From positions 5,282,001-5,346,000 of the forward strand of contig NZ_CP036267.1 of NCBI RefSeq assembly GCF_007744255.1: 64,000 bases of DNA, read 5' to 3'. Both the position numbers and the translations under genes were made by a program. The notes beneath the pieces are model-generated. The model ran no database searches and was not told where the DNA came from. It was given only the letters and a program-made list of their open reading frames with translations. Each line of letters opens with the position of its first letter. Within the stretch, counting starts at the first letter, position 1. Shown here piece by piece: positions 45,477 through 53,996 of this stretch. The DNA is from Thalassoglobus polymorphus (GTDB lineage: Bacteria; Planctomycetota; Planctomycetia; Planctomycetales; Planctomycetaceae).

Positions 45477-46339
45477 ATTGTGTTTGGGCCGTCCTTGAAC
45501 TTTCCGCCCTCTTCGTAAAAAGGAGAGAGGTCAATGCCTCCCTTTTCCTCCTGCTCCAGCAGTGCCAGCCTGGCTTCCAACCGATGAATCCGAGCCTCCA
45601 ATGCAGGATGAATCTCGGGTTTGACGACAGTTTTTCCTCGCGGGACAACCGGATACCCGAGCTGTCTCTGCAAAGCGGCAAACAGGTACAACGGATCCTT
45701 CCCGTGATTGGCTCGGGCAATCCGACCAGCCCGTGAGTCAAACAGAACAGGATACGAAGGACTGTATTCCGGGTCGTTTTGACGTTTTTGTACATCGATC
45801 ACATGCTGTTCCGAACGCATGTAGAGCATGTCAGAAAAATCGACTGTCCCGAGATCGAACCGAATTTTTCGTATCCAGTCCCGCCAATCTTGAGAGTAGA
45901 CGGAATCGCCCGCAATCGCAGAAACTCCGTGGTCGTACCCAAGTCGATTTCGTGCGAGACACTCAAATTGATAGATAAACAACGCCGCCTGATCGAGCTC
46001 GTCGGAACTTCGAAACTCCGCTTCGCGTTCGAGGATCTTCAATGCAACACGAAAGTCAAACCGAGCATTATCCTCTTCTGCTTTCTGAACGATGAATGTT
46101 TGAAACGGGGAAAAATAATGCGACAAACGTACCATTCCGTCACCCAGACGTCCGTTCAATTGAATTTCCCCAATCAGAAAATCAATTGCCATCGGCAACT
46201 TGGTTGTGGTCAGAATTTCTTCTTTCAGAGCAGAGAGTATCTCCTGTGAAGGCGTGCTGTCCTCTAACCGCTCGCGATAAACACGAAAGAAATATGCCTG
46301 TTCAATATACTCTTCTCGACCAAGTGCCGAACCAGCCAT
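45473..46339 (-). CDS. Conserved hypothetical protein, 288 aa
   Basis: I do not recognise a family. The protein is soluble, without signal or membrane segments. It is helical and rich in charged residues; EEYIEQAYFFRVYRERLEDS near the N-terminus and a C-terminal stretch (PALEARIHRLEARLALLEQEE) that should form a short coiled coil stand out. The ATG at 46339 is preferred to an upstream GTG. The stop codon TAG is the terminal TAG of repeat B4, so the original C-terminus may have been altered. The context (sufE upstream, DUF309 gene next on the same strand) does not suggest a role. Confidence 0.75.
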   Translation of the reverse strand: MAGSALGREEYIEQAYFFRVYRERLEDSTPSQEILSALKEEILTTTKLPMAIDFLIGEIQLNGRLGDGMVRLSHYFSPFQTFIVQKAEEDNARFDFRVALKILEREAEFRSSDELDQAALFIYQFECLARNRLGYDHGVSAIAGDSVYSQDWRDWIRKIRFDLGTVDFSDMLYMRSEQHVIDVQKRQNDPEYSPSYPVLFDSRAGRIARANHGKDPLYLFAALQRQLGYPVVPRGKTVVKPEIHPALEARIHRLEARLALLEQEEKGGIDLSPFYEEGGKFKDGPNTI

Positions 46340-46538
46340 CTGTTTTCCCACGATCTCGACACGTATCGACTCTCATAAAACCTGAACGAGCTCTCAAAAA
46401 TCGCTGACACCATGACGCTGAAATCCCAGCAATGACATGACAGCGACTTCAACTGAATACATTCCCAAAAGCATCGCACGCAGAGGCTTCTGCAGAGCTA
46501 TTCAGCCTCGATGAAACCGATCCAAGCAAAACTGAAAT

Positions 46539-47096
46539 TTAGAGCAACGGAATTGGCTCAGGCAGCAGAATAAATGGGAAGACTCTCAACGGACGACCGG
46601 GCTCCAGATCCGACGGGTAACTCAGCTGAGCTGCGCGATCCGCTGCGAACTGCAGGATTGTGAAATCGAGTCCGCAATAGCGATCCTGATCCGATTCCGC
46701 AGCGACGTCTGCGAACACTTCGCCAGCAGAGGCCGCGTGCCGGCGGACTCCGTGGATACTTTCTTCACGAACCTTGATCCCTGCAGCAGCCATCTTGACG
46801 AGACCTTTCAGAAACAGGCCACACATCGAATCGACACCTGTTGCTCGCATCAATCGTTCCCACTCATCATGAGCTTCCCAATAGAATCCGAGATTGAAGT
46901 AATCCAGGGCGATCAGATAACTGCGGTTTTCAGTCCACTGAGCCTCTTTCAGTCCTTTAGGAGGCTGCGGACGGCGGTTGTAACTATGGCCACGGGGGTC
47001 CCGATAAGGATGCGGTGACCCTGACCCAGGAATGTGCGTGTACCGAGGGAGATCGGTAGAGGGAAGCAATCGAACAAATTTTTTAGTAGATTCCAT
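46539..47096 (-). CDS. DUF309 domain protein
   Basis: 185-aa protein with a DUF309 (PF03745) helical domain in its middle. The hallmark is [21 protein letters not shown], followed by [18 protein letters not shown] and a conserved [10 protein letters not shown] helix. The function of DUF309 is unknown. The N-terminal 50 residues are proline-rich and probably disordered. It lies 199 bp upstream of the 288-aa hypothetical on the same strand. Confidence 0.8.
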   Translation of the reverse strand: MESTKKFVRLLPSTDLPRYTHIPGSGSPHPYRDPRGHSYNRRPQPPKGLKEAQWTENRSYLIALDYFNLGFYWEAHDEWERLMRATGVDSMCGLFLKGLVKMAAAGIKVREESIHGVRRHAASAGEVFADVAAESDQDRYCGLDFTILQFAADRAAQLSYPSDLEPGRPLRVFPFILLPEPIPLL

Positions 47097-48522
47097 TGGA
47101 CAACTCGACTTTCAACGGATCGGGAGGCACAATCAGGCGGTCTGCTTGACTGGCCTCTACGGACTGACTTTCAGTAGGAATTCACTACGGAACACGATGC
47201 CCAGCGTTCAAGAGACATTGGGAGCCTTCGTTTCCACGCTTCTTCAGTATCCTGCTGATCTGAATTGGGACGTGCCCCGAAGTCTCCTGCAGGCGTGTTG
47301 CGCCTGCTTCTCAAACGTCGCTGGAAACCAAATTCACTTCAAATGAACCACCAGAAATAAAGAACTGCTCTGAATATTTGAATTTCGGATCTCAAAATCT
47401 GAGAAAGCCTTTTTCAAATCATCCTCGAAACAGGTCTCGAACTGGTCAGTAAAAACGACTGAACATTACTTGTGGCGTCACATTCACCATTAATGTCGTT
47501 GACTGTGACGGGAAAAAATTGTGACAGAACATGGGTTCTGTTCATGAACCTTCGGTAACAAGAGTTGAACTTTCATCGCAGTGATGCGACCATGCTCGTG
47601 ACTATTGTCTTGAAGGAGGTTTGCCTGAAGGTTGGTCACTCTAGGCTGTTTGGCTGAAGGAAAAATGCAGATCGACAAGAGTGATTGTTTGAAAGGATGA
47701 ACTGCCACCTTTCAAAAAATGATGCCCTCACCTTTAGGAAGCAACCGAGTCTATTCGGCTGAAGAGTCCGTTCAACTGGTTATTTGATGGCAGGCCGCCA
47801 TCTCGACAGAGGAGGTCTGCGAGAAACCATTTTCCTTTGAGCAACGTCGATTAGAACACGTTTTGGGTGGATTGTGTAGACTGATTTTTACAGAATTCTC
47901 GCATTCACCCCATCAAAGTCCAGTCAGGCAGGATGAGTTGGTTCAAGCGGATTTGAGCGAGCAGACCAAAATCAACGCTTCCGAATGCGTCGATCTCACA
48001 AAATCCCAGCCTTTTCTACATTTTCGATACTACAGCTTCCCCGAAAATGCAGCTCCCGACTTTCTTCTTTTTTCTCAACAATTCTTCTCACTCCCCCGCC
48101 CCTCAAGGCCCGCTTCATCAAAGTGGGAACACTTTCAAAGTGTGAACACTGTGAGAGTTAGGCAAGAACCATCCCCCCATTCACCTCGACCAGACACTCC
48201 TCCTCACCCTGCGATGACCACACCCCTCCCAGCTACTCTTGATTCCCTTCCCCCCTCTTTTCTAGTGAGTTGTTCTTTTCACGTTCTGTAGCGCTCAGGC
48301 CTACGAAACAGGTCGTGCCCCTTACATTTCAATAACGCTCTCGTAAAAACAGCACACCCATAACTGCATTCAAACCTTTTCACATAAAGGAAATTCACCC
48401 ACTAATGCAGGTGAAGTCAGAGTTCGTTAGAATGGACAAATCCCATTCGGGAGATTGCATCAAGCGAGAAAACCGCGAATCTTCATGGTCATCAAGCCAA
48501 AATTCATGACTAAGGAAACGAA
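47097..48522. other. Long non-coding gap (1.4 kb)
   Basis: The longest gap of the window. Open frames of 104 and 142 codons exist but have unusual composition and no recognisable domain. The stretch 48020-48290 is markedly pyrimidine-rich on the + strand. Overlapping palindromes occur at 48120-48150. No tRNA or other RNA gene was recognised, and I see no element copy. Confidence 0.5.
48120..48150. promoter_or_regulatory. Overlapping AAAGTG/CACTTT palindromes
   Basis: AAAGTGggaaCACTTT (48120-48135), CACTTTcAAAGTG (48130-48142) and AGTGTgaACACT (48139-48150) overlap, so alternative hairpins or several regulator half-sites are possible. The regulator is unknown. They lie about 370 bp before the exonuclease gene. 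Confidence 0.35.
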
Positions 48523-49350
48523 ATGTTTGATACTAGCAACGACGTTTCCTACCTGATTTTTGATGTCGAAGCGGTCGGCGATGGCGATTTGATCTCCAAG
48601 GTAAAATATTCCTCTGAAGAGCTCTCCGGGGAAGACGCTCTGAGGAAATTTCGTGATGAGCTGATCGAGAAGACCGGAAAAGATGTCTTACCGCCGACTT
48701 TTGTGTTGCCCATCTCTGTCGCGGTCGCCAAGGTCTCTGCCAACTTTCGCTTGATCGACCTCACGGTACTTGATGAACCGGAATTTCGTCCTGCTGTGAT
48801 CGCAAAAGGCTTCTGGGCTGGCTGGAGACACTACGGACGTCCGACTTTAGTCACCTTCAACGGACGTGGTTACGATGTCCCGGTGCTCGAGTACGCAGCC
48901 TTTCGCTATGGTCTTTCACTGCCAGACTGGTTCAACCTGTCAGCTCCGGCGTACGAACAGGCTCGCAATCGATACAATCGCAAAGCCCATTTTGACATGA
49001 TGGATCTATTTGCCAACTTTGGAGCAACACGCATCACCGGGGGGCTGAACCTGTTGGCGAATCTGATCGGCAAGCCAGGCAAATCAGGCATCGATGGTTC
49101 GCAGGTGCAAGATATGTACACTGCCGGCAAGGCCAAAGAAATCAACGACTATTGCCGATGCGACGTCCTCGACACCTACTTTGTCTTTCTCCGGGCTCAA
49201 GTCTTGATGGGAAAGCTGTCTCTGGATGAAGAACAGGAGATCGTCGCCGAAACAAAACTCTGGCTTGAAGAGCGTCAAGAATCGCAACCTGCGTTCGCCC
49301 ACTACCTGCGTCAGTGGGGAGACTGGTCTCCTCCGACACCTCACATCTGA
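48523..49350 (+). CDS. PolB-like 3'-5' exonuclease
   Basis: 275-aa protein of the DNA_pol_B_exo2 group (PF10108), a stand-alone relative of the DnaQ-fold proofreading domain of family-B polymerases. The Exo motifs are visible: Exo I FDVEAVGD (Asp-x-Glu), Exo [13 protein letters not shown] and Exo [14 protein letters not shown]. It likely trims DNA (or RNA) 3' ends; the pathway is unknown. It is cytoplasmic and monocistronic, following a long gap. Confidence 0.88.
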   Translation: MFDTSNDVSYLIFDVEAVGDGDLISKVKYSSEELSGEDALRKFRDELIEKTGKDVLPPTFVLPISVAVAKVSANFRLIDLTVLDEPEFRPAVIAKGFWAGWRHYGRPTLVTFNGRGYDVPVLEYAAFRYGLSLPDWFNLSAPAYEQARNRYNRKAHFDMMDLFANFGATRITGGLNLLANLIGKPGKSGIDGSQVQDMYTAGKAKEINDYCRCDVLDTYFVFLRAQVLMGKLSLDEEQEIVAETKLWLEERQESQPAFAHYLRQWGDWSPPTPHI

Positions 49351-49713
49351 TACGATTTGCAATATCCATCAGATTCTTGTTGCATTTGTGCGAAACCTTT
49401 TCATAGAATCTGCGTTCATTGATGAATGGCGTGTCAGCCATTTCGCATTCGCGAATTCGCTGAACTCAATCAAGACGCCATTGACCGCTCGGTCTTTAAG
49501 GATTGTGGACTATCTCACAGAGTCGGTTTGTCGCCCGTGCTTATAATCCGAGAATTCAAGCAGGGCACGCTTGGACAAGTACAAAGAACGTATCCGAAAA
49601 CCTACGCAATGTGGATTTGCTTGATGAATGATTTTCTCTTCGTTTGAGAGACCAACATCAGGTCGTCGGATCAGTTCAAAAAAACATTTCCCATGTTCTA
49701 AGGAGATTTAGGT
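49351..49713. other. Intergenic gap with a diverged B copy
   Basis: 363 bp between the exonuclease and thioredoxin-like genes. It contains the diverged family-B copy B6 (49585-49679) and a good Shine-Dalgarno at 49700-49705. Confidence 0.55.
49585..49679 (+). repeat. Diverged family-B element, copy B6
   Basis: Recognisable from CGTATCCGAAAACC at the left and CGTTTGAGAGACC...CGGATCAGTT at the right, with expansions between. Together with B5 it brackets the thioredoxin-like gene. Confidence 0.65.
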
Positions 49714-50250
49714 ATGAAGAAGCTTCTCATGTTGACCGTCGCTGTTGCGACTCTTTCCACAATGGCCATTGCTGGTGGACTCGAAGTTGGTGAAGGCGTT
49801 GGCGCATTTTACGTCAAAGACGTCACCGGTCCTGCTGCTGGAACAAAACTTTGCTACCGTTGCCGCTACGGTCAAAAGCCAGTTGTGAGCATCTTCGCTC
49901 GTAACATGGATGACAATGTTGCCTCACTCGTAAAAAGTGTCGATGGTGTTGTCGCCAAGAATCAGTCAAAAGACATGGCTGCATTTGTCGTGCTACTTTC
50001 AGATTCACCAGAAGCAACAGAAGCGGACCTCAAGAAAGTTGCTCAAAGCAAAGGGATCACCAGCACTCCACTCACAACCTTTGATGGAGTCACAGGACCA
50101 TCGTCTTACAAAATCTCAAAAGACGCTGAAGTCACTGTCATGATGTGGGTTGGCGGAAAACTGAAAGTCAACGAAGAACTCAAAGCAAGCGATCTTTCAG
50201 CTGAAAAGATCAATAGCATCGTTGGCAAAACAGGAACCATCCTGAACTAG
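49714..50250 (+). CDS. Secreted thioredoxin-like protein
   Basis: 178-aa protein with a signal peptide (MKKLLMLTVAVATLSTMAIAG). After it comes VGAFYVKDVTGPAAGTKLCYRCRYG, where CYRC may be a CxxC redox pair, followed by VVSIFARNM and alternating helix/strand stretches like the AhpC/thioredoxin fold, ending in VMMWVGGKLKVNEEL. A redox role in the envelope is plausible; it is not a canonical thioredoxin (no WCGPC). AAGGAG at 49700-49705 gives a strong start. The stop TAG is the left boundary of repeat B5, and B6 lies upstream. A strong terminator follows at 50392. Confidence 0.75.
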   Translation: MKKLLMLTVAVATLSTMAIAGGLEVGEGVGAFYVKDVTGPAAGTKLCYRCRYGQKPVVSIFARNMDDNVASLVKSVDGVVAKNQSKDMAAFVVLLSDSPEATEADLKKVAQSKGITSTPLTTFDGVTGPSSYKISKDAEVTVMMWVGGKLKVNEELKASDLSAEKINSIVGKTGTILN

Positions 50251-50331
50251 AACCAGTCCGAAAAATCTCTGAAACAGAAGTTTTTCTCAACGTCTTGAGG
50301 AAGCAATTTCAAGTTTCAGGATCAGATCAAA
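50247..50331 (+). repeat. Family-B palindromic element, copy B5
   Basis: Starts at CTAG (50247-50250) and continues AACCAGTCCGAAAAATCTC to CAGGATCAGATCAA. The right terminus has diverged. The TAG is the stop codon of the thioredoxin-like gene. Confidence 0.85.
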
Positions 50332-50391
50332 TACGATTCTTCTCTCCCTTGGCTGAAGATCTAAGATCAAGGCCAAATGGAATCAATCAAG

Positions 50392-50429
50392 AGCACCCGT
50401 CGCAACCTTGCGGCGGGTGCTTTTTTTTT
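50392..50429 (+). terminator. Intrinsic terminator of the thioredoxin-like gene
   Basis: GCACCCGtCGCAA (50393-50405) and TTGCGgCGGGTGC (50408-50420) form a 13-bp stem with one mismatch, followed by nine T. Confidence 0.93.
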
Positions 50430-50506
50430 CGTTGTTGTTAGAATAGATCACTCTCTCACAACGCGAGATTTCCCTACATGCTCTTGCTGCCCAACCAATA
50501 AATAAC

Positions 50507-52336
50507 ATGGACGACTTCCTCAACACGATCCATCAGGGTGACTGTATCGCTGGCATGGCGAAACTCCCCGCCGGGAGCATCGACCTTGCCTTTGCCGATC
50601 CCCCATTCAACATTGGGTATGAGTACGATGTGTACAACGACAAACTCGGCCGAGAGAAGTACCTCGAATGGTCGCGTGAATGGATCGCAGGCGTTTATCA
50701 GGCCCTCAAACCTGATGGAACGTTCTGGCTCGCAATCGGAGACGAATACGCAGCTGAGCTCAAAATTCTCAGCCAGGAAGTCGGCTTCCACACCCGCAGC
50801 TGGGTCGTCTGGTATTACACTTTTGGCGTGAACTGCAAATACAAATTCACTCGCTCTCACGCCCACATTTTTTACTTCGTGAAAGATGCCGACAACTTCA
50901 CGTTTCGCTCAGAGGACCTTGAGAACCGCATCCCCTCTGCTCGCGAACTTGTCTACAACGACAAACGTGCCAACCCCAAAGGACGCCTTCCGGACGACAC
51001 ATGGATGATCCGTCCCGCTGATGTCGTGGGCGAAATCATCGCTGACGATGGAACATGGTCTCCGGAGGAGATCAAACCAGTCCCCGACGATAAGCGAACC
51101 TGGACGCTACGCCCCCAAGACCTTGAAACCTGCTTTCAGGCAGATGAAAACACCTGGTACTTCCCGCGTGTTGCCGGGACGTTCAAAGAACGGCAAGGGT
51201 TTCACGGCTGCCAAATGCCCGAGCAACTTCTCGGTCGCATCATTCGCAGTTGCTCCAGCGAGGGTGATACCGTCCTCGACCCTTTCTCCGGAAGTGCAAC
51301 GACTCTCGCAGTCGCCAAGAAATTGAATCGCAAATTCCTCGGCTTCGAACTTTCTGAAGACTACGTCGACTACGGACGCCAGCGACTCGAAGAGATTCGC
51401 ATCGGCGACCGCCTCAACGGTTCCGCCGAGCCGACCAAAAGTGCTCCGAAAACTGACAGCAGCAAACAGAAATCATCTCGTAAGAAAGTTTCGAACAAAC
51501 AACGTAATCTATTTGCTCTCGAAGAGCGTCTCGCAGAAACACAACTGCAAATGACTCTCACCGGGATTTGCGAAGCCTATAAACTGTGCCACGATGGATT
51601 CTCTGTCGACCGGATTGTGATGGACCCCGCCGCGAATGAAATGTTCACAGATGTTTGCCAACGCCTCGGCCTTGCAGGAGAACCGCGCACCTGGAACACG
51701 CTGCTCATTCAGTTGAGACGATCCGGGAAGTTTTCACACATCGAAGTGACGAATAAAACCGAGTTTAGCTGGGACGAAATCGATCCATTCTTCCATGCCA
51801 GCGAACTCGCGATGCAAAGCGTATTGGATGATGACCTAGCTGAAGACTTCAATGAAATTTTCAGCGACCCGCTCATCGCAAAAGAATTCGACCAACGCGC
51901 TTTACAGCATGCCCCAACACGGACTCCGTTTGAGCTTCGCTGGGCAGCCTTAATGCTCAACCAACAAAGTGAAACAGCGCGGACTCGTGGAGCCATCTTG
52001 AAGGCGCCTGCGAAGATCGGAAAAGCGATTTCGATTGACGACCTGAACCCAGAGCAGTTTCTGACCACACCAGGAGTTTATCTTTTAGAGCAGGGGCCCA
52101 AGAAAAAACTTTACGCGGGTGAAACGCTCAATCTCCAACATCGATTCACCACAATCTGTGAATCCAAAGAAGCACTCACCCCCCTTGGGAACAATCTTCA
52201 GATCCGCATCTTTCCAACCCAAACGTCCTCCGCCGATATCCTCGCCTGGCAAAGCTGCTTCATTTCCAAACACAATACTAAACTGAACTACCAGAAACTT
52301 TCTGGAGTTCCACAAACTCAGACATCGACCATTTGA
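50507..52336 (+). CDS. DNA methyltransferase fused to a degenerate GIY-YIG domain
   Basis: 609-aa protein. Residues 1-300 are a beta-class amino-methyltransferase: catalytic DPPF at 31-34 (motif IV), TFWLAIGDEY, NPKGRLPDDTW, MPEQLLGRII and the SAM motif DPFSGSATT (258-266). A basic linker (about 310-335) leads to an unrecognised helical domain (about 335-510). The C-terminus looks like GIY-YIG: GVY (523-525), YAG (536-538) and Arg546. The position expected for the metal-binding Glu aligns with Gln582 (WQSCFISKHNTKLNY), so nuclease activity is doubtful. No restriction endonuclease or specificity gene is adjacent, so it is an orphan; N6-adenine versus N4-cytosine is undecided. The lactonase gene follows 12 bp later. 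Confidence 0.85.
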   Translation: MDDFLNTIHQGDCIAGMAKLPAGSIDLAFADPPFNIGYEYDVYNDKLGREKYLEWSREWIAGVYQALKPDGTFWLAIGDEYAAELKILSQEVGFHTRSWVVWYYTFGVNCKYKFTRSHAHIFYFVKDADNFTFRSEDLENRIPSARELVYNDKRANPKGRLPDDTWMIRPADVVGEIIADDGTWSPEEIKPVPDDKRTWTLRPQDLETCFQADENTWYFPRVAGTFKERQGFHGCQMPEQLLGRIIRSCSSEGDTVLDPFSGSATTLAVAKKLNRKFLGFELSEDYVDYGRQRLEEIRIGDRLNGSAEPTKSAPKTDSSKQKSSRKKVSNKQRNLFALEERLAETQLQMTLTGICEAYKLCHDGFSVDRIVMDPAANEMFTDVCQRLGLAGEPRTWNTLLIQLRRSGKFSHIEVTNKTEFSWDEIDPFFHASELAMQSVLDDDLAEDFNEIFSDPLIAKEFDQRALQHAPTRTPFELRWAALMLNQQSETARTRGAILKAPAKIGKAISIDDLNPEQFLTTPGVYLLEQGPKKKLYAGETLNLQHRFTTICESKEALTPLGNNLQIRIFPTQTSSADILAWQSCFISKHNTKLNYQKLSGVPQTQTSTI

Positions 52337-52348
52337 AACGGAACATCC

Positions 52349-53524
52349 ATGAAACGCACACTTATCATGACTGTCCTTTTGGTTTGCTTACAGGCTGTCT
52401 TCACAATGAACGAGGGCTTCGCTCAAAAAGAGAGTATCGATGCGGTTCGGGTTTATGTGGGGACGTACACTCGCAAAGAGAGCAAGGGGATTTACACGTT
52501 CACGCTCAATCCTAAGACTGGTGAAACGTCTGAACCAGAGCTGGCAGCTGAGTTGGTCAACCCTTCGTTTGTGGCGATCAGTCCTTCCGGAAAGTTCTTG
52601 TATGCCGTGAATGAGGTGTCGGACTTTGCAGGACCAGGTCAGGGGGCTGCGGGGGGAGTGACTGGGTTCCAACTTGATGCTCAATCCGGCAAGCTGACCA
52701 AGATCAACAGCCAATCCTCAGGCGGACCGGGAGCGTGTCATTTGACCGTCGACCAGACCGGAAAATGCGTACTCGTCGCTAACTACGGAGGCGGAAGCGT
52801 TGCTTCCCTTCCCGTCAATACAGATGGTTCGCTCAAACCGGCAGCCAGTCTCATGCAGCATATCGGCTCAAGCATTAATAAACGTCGACAGAAAGGGCCG
52901 CATGCTCACTCCGTCAATGTCGACGCAGCGAACAAGTTTGCCGTCGTCGCAGATTTGGGTCTCGACCAACTTCTGGTCTACAAACTCAACGCAGAAGATG
53001 GAACTCTCACACCAAACGACCCTGCGTTTACCAAAAGCATCCCCGGAGGCGGTCCTCGACATCTCTCTTTTCACCCGAACGGGAAGCACGCCTTTGCCAA
53101 CAATGAAATGCTGCTTTCGGTGACAGCTTACAATTACGATGCCAACAAAGGGGTATTGACACCGATCGAAACTTACTCAACAGTCCCCGAAGGAACCGGA
53201 GTTGAAGGGAACTCGACAGCGGAGACTCTGGTCCATCCGTCAGGGAAATTTCTGTACGTCTCAAACCGTGGCCCCAACAGCATTGCAATGTTCCGCATTC
53301 GTAAAGATGGAACTCTGAAACCGCTGGGATATGCACCGACAAATGGAGAAATCCCCAGAGGGTTCGGAATCGACCCGACCGGAAATTTCCTTCTGGCAGC
53401 CAATCAAAACTCAGACACAGTAGTCGTCTTCCGCATCGATCAGAAAACCGGAAAGCTGTCAGCGACCGGAACCGTCTTGAATATCTCCACACCGGTCAAC
53501 GTTCGCATGTTGGCAATCGACTAG
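52349..53524 (+). CDS. Secreted lactonase-type beta-propeller protein
   Basis: 391-aa PF10282 protein, a seven-bladed propeller related to 6-phosphogluconolactonase YbhE. The signal peptide (MKRTLIMTVLLVCLQAVFTM) makes a cytoplasmic pentose-phosphate role unlikely. Repeated blade motifs are VAISPSGKFLYAVNE, LTVDQTGKCVLVANYGGGSV, HLSFHPNGKHAFANNEM, LVHPSGKFLYVSNRGPNSI and FGIDPTGNFLLAANQNS. It probably acts on lactones or binds ligands outside the cytoplasm. It starts 12 bp after the methyltransferase gene. Its stop TAG is the first triplet of repeat A5. Confidence 0.9.
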   Translation: MKRTLIMTVLLVCLQAVFTMNEGFAQKESIDAVRVYVGTYTRKESKGIYTFTLNPKTGETSEPELAAELVNPSFVAISPSGKFLYAVNEVSDFAGPGQGAAGGVTGFQLDAQSGKLTKINSQSSGGPGACHLTVDQTGKCVLVANYGGGSVASLPVNTDGSLKPAASLMQHIGSSINKRRQKGPHAHSVNVDAANKFAVVADLGLDQLLVYKLNAEDGTLTPNDPAFTKSIPGGGPRHLSFHPNGKHAFANNEMLLSVTAYNYDANKGVLTPIETYSTVPEGTGVEGNSTAETLVHPSGKFLYVSNRGPNSIAMFRIRKDGTLKPLGYAPTNGEIPRGFGIDPTGNFLLAANQNSDTVVVFRIDQKTGKLSATGTVLNISTPVNVRMLAID

Positions 53525-53625
53525 AAAATCTTTCGAATTGGTTTGCAGGACCTGCCTCGTGGTGAACAGTATTTTTACTAGCGAAATGCGTTCTTCACGG
53601 GCACATGGTAGAGCAAACTGCTCTA
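53522..53625 (+). repeat. Family-A palindromic element, copy A5
   Basis: A 104-bp copy flanked by CTAG on both sides, from TAGAAAATCTTTCGAATTGG to AGAGCAaacTGCTCTA. The first TAG is the lactonase stop codon. Confidence 0.92.
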
Positions 53626-53996
53626 GATCATTGCCAATACTTGTCGCGCCCGCGATGTTAACTTTCATGACTTCATAGAGATTTACTCTCCAGAAATCGC
53701 CTCTGTTGAGTATTCAAACTGTGGTCCATCTGTGTCGTTCAATTTAGACTCCTTGCAAGTCTTTAGAACTTGAGAAACAAAGACGAATTGACGACCACCA
53801 TAGAGCGAATGCCGGCAATTGAGACAGTTTGGATTAGGTCGCTGTTTTCAGGACGCTTCTTTCTTTACACTGAATCTCCCTCCAAAGTCCCGATTTGAAT
53901 TCCTATTTAATCCGCGAGCTTCTCAGTTACGGAGAAGTCAACCTCAGGTTTTCAAATCAATGCCAGAACTCACTCCACGATTCAGACGAGGCAACA
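53626..53996. other. Intergenic gap with C4 motif
   Basis: 371 bp before the PVC haem protein. It contains family-C motif C4 (53633-53650). A longer open frame reaching 53895 is not favoured as a start. Nothing else was seen. Confidence 0.5.
53633..53650 (-). repeat. Family-C short motif, copy C4
   Basis: GCCAATACTTGTCGCGCC, reverse orientation of GGCGCGACAAGTATTGGC. It lies 8 bp after element A5. Confidence 0.55.

Noticed and set aside
45388..45498. Frames encoding LFATRQILQTNS-type peptides at several sites
   Set aside because: They are translations of family-A repeats, not a protein family.
47863..48291. 142-codon frame in the long gap
   Set aside because: Proline/serine-rich, compositionally driven by the pyrimidine-rich strand, no start signal or similarity recognised.
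50507..52336. Methyltransferase as part of a restriction-modification or phage-defence island
   Set aside because: Neighbours are a thioredoxin-like protein, a lactonase and a haem protein; no nuclease, helicase or mobile gene is adjacent.
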